Shown piece by piece: positions 1 through 5,001 of a stretch of 5,779 nucleotides of DNA. Numbering within the stretch: the stretch's first letter is position 1; each line of letters starts with the position of its first letter. The notes below the pieces were generated by a model. That model was not told the DNA's origin. It saw only the letters and a list, made by a program, of their open reading frames with translations, and did not search any database. Both the position numbers and the translations under genes were made by a program. The stretch comes from an uncultured Pseudomonadota bacterium (GTDB taxonomy: Bacteria > Pseudomonadota > Gammaproteobacteria > Burkholderiales > Burkholderiaceae_C): NCBI GenBank assembly GCA_900320815.1, contig ONTY01000109.1:1-5779 (forward strand). Reading direction: 5' to 3'.

Positions 1-207
1 TTCCCCGCCCAAGATGCCTGCCGCTACAGCATTGAAGGCGTTACCTGCCGCGTGCCTGCAGGGCATTTCTTTGTGATGGGCGACAACCGCGACAATTCCC
101 TGGATTCACGCTACTGGGGCTTTGTGCCACAAGCCAACCTGGTGGGCAAAGCCTTTTTTATCTGGATGAATTTCAGTGCACCCAAACGCATCGGTTCTTT
201 CAACTAG
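1..207 (+). CDS. lepB: Signal peptidase I, C-terminal part (5' end outside window)
   Basis: The reading frame is open from the first base to a TAG stop at 205-207 and gives 68 residues. Residues 28-41 read [14 protein letters not shown], the conserved signature of type I signal peptidases, followed by the usual ending with a [14 protein letters not shown] segment. The enzyme is anchored in the inner membrane and removes signal peptides from exported proteins on the periplasmic side with a Ser/Lys catalytic pair. Both catalytic residues lie upstream of the window, so only the C-terminal part of the catalytic domain is seen. Two cysteines (residues 7 and 16) sit just before the signature and might form a disulfide; that is inference. 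The DUF4845 gene starts 21 bases after the stop, and lepB next to rnc and era is a common arrangement in beta- and gammaproteobacteria. Identification is close to certain. Confidence 0.96.
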   Translation, partial: FPAQDACRYSIEGVTCRVPAGHFFVMGDNRDNSLDSRYWGFVPQANLVGKAFFIWMNFSAPKRIGSFN

Positions 208-212
208 GCAAC

Positions 213-218
213 AAAGGA
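213..218 (+). promoter_or_regulatory. Ribosome binding site of the DUF4845 gene
   Basis: AAAGGA lies 10 bases before the ATG at 229. It is the clearest Shine-Dalgarno match in the left operon; the following genes have none and seem to depend on overlap with the gene before. Confidence 0.6.
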
Positions 219-228
219 AAAACGCATC

Positions 229-597
229 ATGGCATCCAAACACCCCGCCGCGCAACGCGGCATCTCCGCCATCGGCCTGCTGATTGTGGGCTGTTTACTG
301 GCATTTGTGGCGCTAATTGGCTTCCGAGTTATTCCCACATTCTCGGAATACATGTCGATCATGAAAATCGCAAAAAATGCCGCGCAACAGTCAGAAACCG
401 TCGCTGAGGTCCGGAAGTTTTTTGATTTGGCATCGTCTGCTGACTACATCACATCCATTCGTGGCAGCGACCTGGAAGTCACCAAAGACGGCGGACGTAT
501 CAATGTGTCGTTTGCCTACGAAAAAGAAATCCCGATTATTGAGCCGGTCTTTCTGCTCATCAAATACAGTGGTTCCACAAAAGACACCTACCAATAA
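229..597 (+). CDS. DUF4845 family small membrane protein
   Basis: A 122-residue protein with one membrane segment near its N-terminus (about residues 12-35) after a short basic stretch ending in QRG. The rest (about 36-122) is a soluble domain, presumably periplasmic. This layout resembles the N-terminal helix of type IV pilins, although no clear prepilin peptidase site is visible (the stretch reads AAQRGISAIG). Size, the RG-start of the hydrophobic segment and the position between lepB and rnc match the DUF4845 family of beta- and gammaproteobacteria, whose function is not known to me. The ATG at 229 has a good ribosome binding site (213-218). The gene overlaps the probable rnc start by 29 bases, so the two are likely translated together. 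The family call comes from context and pattern, not from a search. Confidence 0.85.
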   Translation: MASKHPAAQRGISAIGLLIVGCLLAFVALIGFRVIPTFSEYMSIMKIAKNAAQQSETVAEVRKFFDLASSADYITSIRGSDLEVTKDGGRINVSFAYEKEIPIIEPVFLLIKYSGSTKDTYQ

Positions 598-1273
598 CAG
601 CAGCCTCGCTGCGCTGCAAAGCGTGCTGGGGCACCAGTTCCGCAATGTGGGGCTGCTGCAGCGCGCGCTCACGCACCGCAGTTTTTCTGCGGAGCATTAC
701 GAGCGGCTGGAGTTTCTGGGCGATGCGGTGCTGGGCATGGTTGTAGCGCACATGCTCTATGAGGCGCAGGGTGAGCTGCCTGAAGGCGAACTCTCGCGCG
801 TGCGCGCCAAACTGGTGCGCCAAGACAGCCTACATCAATTGGCACTGAAACTCGGCCTGCCGGCGCTGCTGCGACTGGGCGAGGGCGAAGCGCGCTCCGG
901 CGGGCGGCAGCGCCCCTCCATCCTGGCTGACGTGCTCGAGGCCTGCATCGGCGCCATCTATCTGGACGGCGGGCACGATGCCGCCGTGCACTTGGTGCGG
1001 CGCCTGTTTGCTCATGTCGCCATCACCCCGGCGCTCACAGCCGCCGCCAAAGATGCCAAAACCAGTCTGCAAGAGTGGCTGCAGGCGCGCCACATGCAAC
1101 TGCCGCGCTACGACATCGTGCGCACCCTTGGCGCCGCACACAGCCAGATGTTTGAAGTCGTCTGCCAGGTTGATGGGCGCGGCATCAGCGCCACTGCGCA
1201 AGGGCGATCGCGCCGCGCCGCCGAGCAGCAAGCCGCCGCCGCCGTGCTGCAGCAGTTGCAAAGCGCCCCATGA
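569..1273 (+). CDS. rnc: Ribonuclease III (GTG start inside preceding gene)
   Basis: Ribonuclease III cuts double-stranded RNA as a homodimer, processes rRNA precursors and takes part in antisense regulation. With the GTG start at 569 the protein has 234 residues, the usual length. The catalytic domain (about 10-150) contains ERLEFLGDA at 45-53 and a second motif with D121 and E124. These line up with E. coli E38, E41, D45, D114 and E117 at a constant offset of seven, so all metal-binding residues are present. A double-stranded RNA binding domain follows (about 161-232) with the typical alanine-rich last helix. No ATG is available at the right place: the frame stays open back to an ATG at 377, but that would add 64 residues made of out-of-frame DUF4845 sequence, and the next ATG downstream lies after the first catalytic motif. 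No Shine-Dalgarno is seen before 569, so re-initiation from DUF4845 translation is likely. The stop overlaps the era start (ATGA). Confidence 0.95.
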   Translation: MVPQKTPTNNSSLAALQSVLGHQFRNVGLLQRALTHRSFSAEHYERLEFLGDAVLGMVVAHMLYEAQGELPEGELSRVRAKLVRQDSLHQLALKLGLPALLRLGEGEARSGGRQRPSILADVLEACIGAIYLDGGHDAAVHLVRRLFAHVAITPALTAAAKDAKTSLQEWLQARHMQLPRYDIVRTLGAAHSQMFEVVCQVDGRGISATAQGRSRRAAEQQAAAAVLQQLQSAP

Positions 1274-2226
1274 CCGAGCCTGCTGCCCCCTCCCCTCTTC
1301 CCGTCCTGGCTGCGCCTGAAACACACTGCGGCCACATCGCCATCGTGGGTCGCCCCAACGTCGGCAAATCCACCCTGCTCAACGCTCTTGTGGGGCAAAA
1401 AATCAGCATCACCAGCCGCAAGGCACAAACCACGCGCCACCGCATCACTGGCGTGCGCACGCTGGAGGGCAACACCGGTGGCGGCGTGCAATTCATCTTC
1501 GTCGACACCCCAGGCTTTCAGACGCGCCACACCGCCGCGCTCAACCGATCGCTCAATCGCGCCGTACGCGGTGCGCTGGAAGACGTTGACCTCGTCCTCT
1601 TTGTCGTTGAAGCCGGCAGCTTCACCCTGGCGGACGCCAAGGCACTTGCCCTGCTCAAAGCTGCCACCCCCGCCATCCTCATCGCCAACAAGCTCGACAC
1701 CGTGCGCCGCCGCGCCGACATTGCCCCCTGGCTGCGCGACATGCAGCAGCGCCACAGCTTTGCCGAACTGGTGCCCATGAGCGCCAAAAACCCGCGCGAT
1801 GTGCAGCGCCTGCTGGAAATCTGCGCTCCCTACATGCCCCAGCAGCCCTGGCGCTACGACGCCGACGCCCTCACCGACCGCAGCGAGCGTTTTCTGGCCG
1901 CCGAAATCGTGCGCGAAAAGCTCTTTCGCCTCACTGGCGACGAACTGCCCTACACCTGCACCACCGTCATCGAACGCTTTGAGGAAGAGCCAAGTCGCCA
2001 GCACACTCGCATGCTGCGCATCGCCGCCGCCATCATCGTCGAGCGTCCCAGCCACAAAGCCATCGTCATCGGCGAAGGCGGGCAGCGCATCAAACGCATC
2101 GGCAGCCAGGCGCGGCAAGAGCTAGAGGCGCTGCTGGATGCCAAAGTCTTCCTTGAACTCTGGGTCAAAGTGCAAAGCGGCTGGGCTGACGACAGCGCCC
2201 GCATCCGCAGCTTTGGCTATGAGTAA
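1270..2226 (+). CDS. era: GTPase Era
   Basis: Era is an essential GTPase that binds the 3' end of 16S rRNA and helps assemble the small ribosomal subunit. The 318-residue protein has the ordered GTPase motifs: G1 GRPNVGKS at 27-34, G3 DTPG at 79-82, G4 NKLD at 140-143 and G5 SAK at 171-173. The C-terminal KH RNA-binding domain carries its GEGG loop at 268-271 followed by a basic helix, and the protein ends in the FGYE-type tail typical of the family. The stretch before G1 is slightly longer than in E. coli and rich in Pro and Ala (about 20 residues), as often seen in Burkholderiales. The start overlaps the rnc stop by four bases (ATGA) with no Shine-Dalgarno, so translational coupling is likely. 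All motifs are intact. Confidence 0.98.
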   Translation: MTEPAAPSPLPVLAAPETHCGHIAIVGRPNVGKSTLLNALVGQKISITSRKAQTTRHRITGVRTLEGNTGGGVQFIFVDTPGFQTRHTAALNRSLNRAVRGALEDVDLVLFVVEAGSFTLADAKALALLKAATPAILIANKLDTVRRRADIAPWLRDMQQRHSFAELVPMSAKNPRDVQRLLEICAPYMPQQPWRYDADALTDRSERFLAAEIVREKLFRLTGDELPYTCTTVIERFEEEPSRQHTRMLRIAAAIIVERPSHKAIVIGEGGQRIKRIGSQARQELEALLDAKVFLELWVKVQSGWADDSARIRSFGYE

Positions 2227-3007
2227 AGCCGCGCAGCGCATCAGCAACCAGGCCGGCTACGTGCTGCACAGCTGGCGCTGGAGCGAAAGCAGCCTCATCC
2301 TTGAAGCCTTCACTCGCAGCTTTGGGCGCATCGCACTTTTGGCCAAAGGCGCGCGCCGCCCCTCCTCCAACTTTCGCCCTGTTCTCTTGCCCATGCAGCC
2401 GCTGCTGCTCACCTGGGGCGGCAGCGCCGAAATCCGCACCCTCAAAGGCGTCGAATGGGGTGGCGGGCACATCATGCCCGCCGGCGGCGCCTTGCTTGCG
2501 GGCTACTACGCTGGCGAAGTGCTGCTGCGCGCCCTGCCGCGCGAAGACCCCGCCCCGCGACTGTTTGACGCCTACGCCGCGCTCCTGGCGCACCTTGCCG
2601 CGCCAGACGCCGGGCGCCGCGCCCCCACCGCCGCCGCCCTGCGCGCCTTTGAACTCATCTTGCTGCGCGAAGCCGGGCAGCTGCCCGCGCTTGATACCCA
2701 AACCCTCACCCTCACACCGCTTATCGCTGCCGCTGCCTACACCCTCGTGCCCGAAAACGGCTTGCGCGCTGCCAGCTGCGACGAAGAAAACCACCTGCCC
2801 GGCGCGCACTGGCAGGCGCTGGAAACCGCGCTTGCCGCCGACGCGCCCTTCACCACCACCCTGCACACCATCGCCAGTCTTGGCGCCGCCATCCGTCCCC
2901 TGCACGCCCTGCTGCGCCAGAGCCTGCAGCATTACTGCGGCGCTGCCATGCACACCCCCCGTCTTGTGCGCGAAGCCAAAGCGCTTGCCAGCCCTGAACA
3001 GCCATGA
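2219..3007 (+). CDS. recO: DNA repair protein RecO
   Basis: RecO works with RecF and RecR to load RecA onto gapped single-stranded DNA covered by SSB, and it anneals complementary strands. The 262-residue protein has an N-terminal OB-fold region (about 8-80). Typical elements there are the segment around [23 protein letters not shown] (here residues 23-45, split by family variation) and the [13 protein letters not shown] stretch near 56-68. A helical C-terminal domain follows, with [19 protein letters not shown] (96-114) and [16 protein letters not shown] (141-156) matching family consensus positions. No zinc-finger cysteine set is seen, as in E. coli RecO. The ATG at 2219 lies inside the last codons of era and overlaps it by eight bases; an in-frame ATG at 2138 would only add era shadow sequence. 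The stop overlaps the next gene as ATGA. Confidence 0.93.
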   Translation: MSKAAQRISNQAGYVLHSWRWSESSLILEAFTRSFGRIALLAKGARRPSSNFRPVLLPMQPLLLTWGGSAEIRTLKGVEWGGGHIMPAGGALLAGYYAGEVLLRALPREDPAPRLFDAYAALLAHLAAPDAGRRAPTAAALRAFELILLREAGQLPALDTQTLTLTPLIAAAAYTLVPENGLRAASCDEENHLPGAHWQALETALAADAPFTTTLHTIASLGAAIRPLHALLRQSLQHYCGAAMHTPRLVREAKALASPEQP

Positions 3008-3246
3008 GAGCCGACGCTGAAACCCTCCAGGCCGCCCTGCAGCAGCGCGACGCCATCTTTGCTCTTGAAGGCTTTGCCCCCGACAACGACACCCGTGCCA
3101 TCGACGCCGCCCTTCTGACAGGCCGCGTTTCCCTTGCCCAAATTGCCGAAGAAATGTGCGCCTGGGCTGCCGAACACCACACCACGGAAGGATTTTGTGC
3201 CAGCCGCCCCTGGCTCAAATCATCAGGCACGCAAAAAAATGGTTAA
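3004..3246 (+). CDS. Small VbhA/YhfG-like (Fic antitoxin-like) protein
   Basis: An 80-residue acidic, mostly helical protein whose ATG overlaps the recO stop (ATGA), so it is the last gene of the rnc-era-recO unit. Residues 15-25 read RDAIFALEGFA, followed by a short linker and a second helix with LLTGRVSLAQIAEEM (37-51). The pattern of a helix ending in LEG(F), then about 15 residues, then GR/GE-[IV]-[ST] and a helix, is that of VbhA-type antitoxins, which block the ATP site of Fic AMP-transferases through an [ST]xxxE[GN] motif. Here the Glu (E22) and Gly (G23) are present, but the Ser/Thr position is Ile18. No Fic gene follows: the next 690 bases contain no HPFxxGNGR motif in any frame I could follow. 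The last 10-12 residues (after RPWL) look unlike the rest and may be read-through into foreign sequence. The gene is probably real given the overlap; the family is a pattern-based guess. Confidence 0.6.
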   Translation: MRADAETLQAALQQRDAIFALEGFAPDNDTRAIDAALLTGRVSLAQIAEEMCAWAAEHHTTEGFCASRPWLKSSGTQKNG

Positions 3247-3405
3247 CGCCTCTATCACGACAGCGCCAATAGCGTCGCACGCACCATATTGAAAAAACAC
3301 ATCAAAACCTCCCCATACTCTTCTCTGGCGTCTGTCACCTTTCGCTGAACAGTCACTACAGAAACAGAACGTCTATATACCAATACCCTATCACTAATTA
3401 CATAG

Positions 3406-3428
3406 TTGCCGGCATATATTACCGGCAA
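3406..3428. repeat. Perfect 7-bp dyad (TTGCCGG...CCGGCAA)
   Basis: TTGCCGG at 3406-3412 and CCGGCAA at 3422-3428 are exact inverted copies around a 9-base AT-rich centre (CATATATTA). No T-run follows on either strand, so it is not a standard intrinsic terminator. It could be a protein binding site or the border of an inserted piece; the sequence does not decide. Confidence 0.5.
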
Positions 3429-3493
3429 AAGCAGCTATACCCATCATACACACGCAGCCTTGAGGAAAACCGGAAATGACCCCAGAGCCCGAC

Positions 3494-3515
3494 GGGCAGG
3501 CACGGGAGCCTGCCC
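3494..3515. repeat. Hairpin GGGCAGGC-6-GCCTGCCC, likely part of a dispersed repeat
   Basis: An exact 8-bp inverted repeat (3494-3501 and 3508-3515) encloses the loop ACGGGA. GC-rich hairpins of this kind, flanked by CCTACG, resemble short dispersed palindromes found in many copies between genes of various proteobacteria. Only one copy is present here, so repetition is inferred, not seen. The block adjoins the CRISPR-repeat-like stretch at 3524-3560. Confidence 0.45.
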
Positions 3516-3523
3516 CTACGCGG

Positions 3524-3560
3524 GTCTTAATCCCTTTGAAATCAGGGCTGGGGGACGCCC
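3524..3560 (-). repeat. Solitary CRISPR-repeat-like sequence
   Basis: Read on the minus strand, this 37-base stretch ends in TTTCAAAGGGATTAAGAC. That resembles the 3' half of known 36-37-base CRISPR repeats, whose 3' handle is often ATTAAGAC or ATTGAAAC. It also contains two short self-complementary arms (GGGC/GCCC at 3545-3548 and 3557-3560; CCCT/AGGG nearby). No second copy occurs in the window, so there is no array, and no cas gene is present. It may equally be part of the dispersed element at 3494-3515. The resemblance is from memory. Confidence 0.25.
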
Positions 3561-3740
3561 GGGTATGGGAAAAGTTGTTGCCTGACAATGGGTTGGCAAG
3601 GGCGTTATGGAAGTTGGCACGCCTGCCGCGAGCGATGTCAGACAGTGTCTTTTTCCGCAGCAAAGTGCAGCACGTTTGTGCCGGTTGTTGGGCAGTTTGG
3701 TGTGATTTTTTAAGGAAGTTGTACGGGCAAACGCAATCGC

Positions 3741-3770
3741 TTGCCATGATGGATGTTTATAGAGTATACT
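3741..3770 (+). promoter_or_regulatory. Probable sigma-70 promoter for the ankyrin lipoprotein gene
   Basis: TTGCCA (3741-3746) and TATACT (3765-3770) are separated by 18 bases and match the -35 and -10 consensus in four and five of six positions. Transcription would start near 3777, leaving a leader of about 200 bases before the ATG at 3977. A GTATAC palindrome overlaps the -10 box (3764-3769) and occurs again at 3782-3787, 18 bases further, which could be an operator pair. Nothing else downstream on this strand needs a promoter. Confidence 0.5.
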
Positions 3771-3962
3771 GGCATTTACCCGTATACATTGCCGGAAGTG
3801 TACTGCAAAGATGCTGGGTATTGGAATTCATCAGAGGCGTTTGCCAGGTGTGGCGCATCCGCTGTGCGGCTTGCCGCATCCCGCCGTGCCACTGGCGCGG
3901 CGCCCTCCCCCCAAGGCAACACCCACGCCTACAATGAGTGCTCCGCATACCCATGTATATCC

Positions 3963-3968
3963 AAAGAG
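3963..3968 (+). promoter_or_regulatory. Weak ribosome binding site deciding the ankyrin gene start
   Basis: AAAGAG lies 8 bases before the ATG at 3977. The alternatives (GTG 3938, ATG 3953) have no better site and would put extra residues in front of a well-formed lipoprotein signal peptide, so 3977 is preferred. Confidence 0.4.
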
Positions 3969-3976
3969 TTCGCGCT

Positions 3977-4672
3977 ATGTCCAGCTTCCGCCTCCGCCCG
4001 CGCGCCACCGTCCTCTTCTGTGCCACCATGCTGGCACTTGCCAGCGGCTGCGATAGTCGTGATTCCCCAAAACCCGCTGCCTCCGCAGCCACCACCGCTG
4101 CCCAGCAGGCGAGCCAGGCACTGCCAGCCAACGGAAAAACCGCCCTCATGCGCGCTGCTGAAGCTGGCGCAACTGCCGAAGTTGCGCGTCTGATTGGGCA
4201 AAACGCCGATATTGAGGCCGTCATGGAAAATGGCTGGACCGCGCTGCTCATCGCCGCCTCCAAAGGCCACACCGATATTGTTGCTCAGCTCATTGACGCT
4301 GGCGCCAATATTAATGCTGCACAAAAAGATGGCTGGACGCCTCTGATTTTTGCCGCCCGCTACGGTCACACCGCCATCACGGAAAAACTCCTGGCCGCTG
4401 GCGCCGATATTGACGCTGCCCAGCAAAGCGGCTGGAGCGCCCTGATGTTCGCTGCCCGTTATGGCCAGCTTGAGAGCGCCCACCTGCTGCTGCAAAAAGG
4501 CGCCAACGCCAACGCCAAAACCACTGATGGACGCACCGCGCTGATGATTGCTGAAAAATATGGCCAGGCGCAGCTTGTCCACCTCCTCAAAGAATCCGGC
4601 AGCGCCGCGCCCAGCACCGCGGCAAGCGAGGCGGCAAGCGCGCCAGACAATACACCAGCAGCAGGCGAATAA
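3977..4672 (+). CDS. Ankyrin-repeat lipoprotein
   Basis: A 231-residue protein. Residues 1-25 form a lipoprotein signal peptide: basic start with four Arg, hydrophobic core at about 10-22 and a lipobox ending in ASGC, with Cys25 as the lipidated residue. A 25-residue Ala/Thr/Gln linker follows. Five ankyrin repeats of exactly 33 residues then start at 52, 85, 118, 151 and 184 (the last shortened), each with the NGxTALxxAAxxGH and LLxAGA-type pattern. The tail (about 208-231) is Ala/Ser-rich and disordered. Ankyrin repeats bind proteins; an exported lipid-anchored version would act at the periplasmic face of a membrane, partner unknown. The +2 residue is Asp, which in E. coli tends to keep lipoproteins in the inner membrane. 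The gene has its own promoter candidate (3741-3770), ends in tandem TAA stops (4670-4675) and is followed by a strong terminator. In-frame earlier starts exist at 3938 (GTG) and 3953 (ATG). Confidence 0.9.
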   Translation: MSSFRLRPRATVLFCATMLALASGCDSRDSPKPAASAATTAAQQASQALPANGKTALMRAAEAGATAEVARLIGQNADIEAVMENGWTALLIAASKGHTDIVAQLIDAGANINAAQKDGWTPLIFAARYGHTAITEKLLAAGADIDAAQQSGWSALMFAARYGQLESAHLLLQKGANANAKTTDGRTALMIAEKYGQAQLVHLLKESGSAAPSTAASEAASAPDNTPAAGE

Positions 4673-4709
4673 TAACCATCGCCAGCACGATCGGCTTTTC
4701 CGCAAACTC

Positions 4710-4737
4710 TGTCCGCCGCCGCTGCGGACATTTTTTT
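4710..4737 (+). terminator. Intrinsic terminator of the ankyrin gene
   Basis: TGTCCGC (4710-4716) pairs perfectly with GCGGACA (4724-4730) around a 7-base loop, and seven T follow directly (4731-4737). It lies 35 bases after the tandem stop codons of the ankyrin lipoprotein gene and would end its transcript on the plus strand. Confidence 0.92.
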
Positions 4738-5001
4738 ATGTTCTTCTCCGCCATGAAACGCCTTGACCTGCAACTGCTTGCTGCCGCTAAAAAAGGGGAT
4801 GCAGAAAAAATCCTTGCCCTGCTGGCCGCAGGCGCCAATCAAAATATCGCCAACTTCAATGGCACAAGCCCCATTATGCGTGCCGTGCAAAATAGGCACA
4901 CCGAAAAAGCGGGGCGCATAAATAATGCGGTGGAAAATCCTATAAAAAAAGCCGCCCGGCAACGAGCGGCTTTTCAGCGCAAGAAAACGGCGCGTGCTTA
5001 G
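4738..5001 (+). pseudogene. Truncated ankyrin-repeat gene remnant
   Basis: The frame from ATG 4738 (or ATG 4753) gives up to 87 residues. Residues 9-56 are ankyrin-like: a first repeat with LLAAAKKGDAEKILALLAAGA, then NGTSPIMRAVQNRHTE, the start of a second repeat. The pattern stops abruptly near 4905; the remaining 31 residues are basic and come from reading through the terminator of the convergent gene (4944-4974) up to a TAG at 4999-5001, which overlaps that gene's stop. There is no Shine-Dalgarno, no signal peptide, and the start sits directly behind the T-run of the previous terminator, so expression is unlikely. Other frames after 4905 do not continue the repeat. Best explained as the N-terminal piece of a cytoplasmic ankyrin protein, or of a duplicated copy of the neighbouring gene, cut by a deletion. 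A small functional protein cannot be fully excluded. Confidence 0.6.
4944..4974 (-). terminator. Intrinsic terminator of the substrate-binding protein gene (possibly bidirectional)
   Basis: On the minus strand AAAGCCGC pairs with GCGGCTTT (stem arms at 4966-4973 and 4948-4955, 10-base loop), and the T-run continues to 4944. It lies about 25 bases behind the stop of the minus-strand gene. On the plus strand the same hairpin is followed by only four T, so it could also weakly stop rightward transcripts. Confidence 0.88.

Larger units (their letters stand above)
3247..3937. other. Intergenic region of about 690 bases, no convincing gene
   Basis: This stretch separates the housekeeping operon from the ankyrin gene. 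Its left part (about 3285-3430) is clearly AT-richer than its surroundings and contains a 7-bp dyad. The middle (about 3476-3600) is GC-rich and repeat-like. The right part holds a promoter (3741-3770) and a leader of roughly 200 bases before the ankyrin start. No terminator with a hairpin directly followed by a T-run is seen after the small gene ending at 3246. Open frames on both strands (for example 3476-3937 plus and 3394-3747 minus) give low-complexity or Cys/Arg-rich products with no recognisable domain and cross the repeats and promoter, so they are not called. Confidence 0.7.

Noticed and set aside
377..568. In-frame N-terminal extension of RNase III from ATG 377
   Set aside because: It would read the DUF4845 gene out of frame, has no ribosome binding site, and makes the protein 64 residues longer than the family.
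1108..2118. Long minus-strand frame opposite rnc and era
   Set aside because: Shadow of the GC-rich codon pattern; the plus-strand proteins have complete catalytic and GTPase motifs.
3289..3319. Possible promoter TTGAAA with CATACT
   Set aside because: Spacing is 19 bases, the -10 is weak and no gene follows.
3250..3348. Short open stretch after the antitoxin-like gene (LYHDSANSVARTILKKH...) considered as a Fic gene remnant
   Set aside because: No Fic motif or other known pattern, no start codon with a ribosome site; it is indistinguishable from chance.
3670..3711. Short hairpin GCAC-GTTT-GTGC followed later by a run of six T, considered as a terminator
   Set aside because: The stem has only four pairs and lies about 25 bases before the T-run.
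3394..3747. Minus-strand open frame of 117 codons
   Set aside because: It spans the hairpin and CRISPR-like block and reads as translated repeat sequence, not a protein family.
3476..3937. Plus-strand open frame of 153 codons with a good Shine-Dalgarno (GAGG at 3462-3465)
   Set aside because: The product is Trp/Cys/Arg-rich with no recognisable domain, crosses the repeat block and the ankyrin promoter, and shows no gene-like codon use.
3929..4705. Long minus-strand frame opposite the ankyrin gene, with internal repeats
   Set aside because: Its repeats are only the antisense image of the 33-residue ankyrin units; the plus-strand product has clear domains and a signal peptide.
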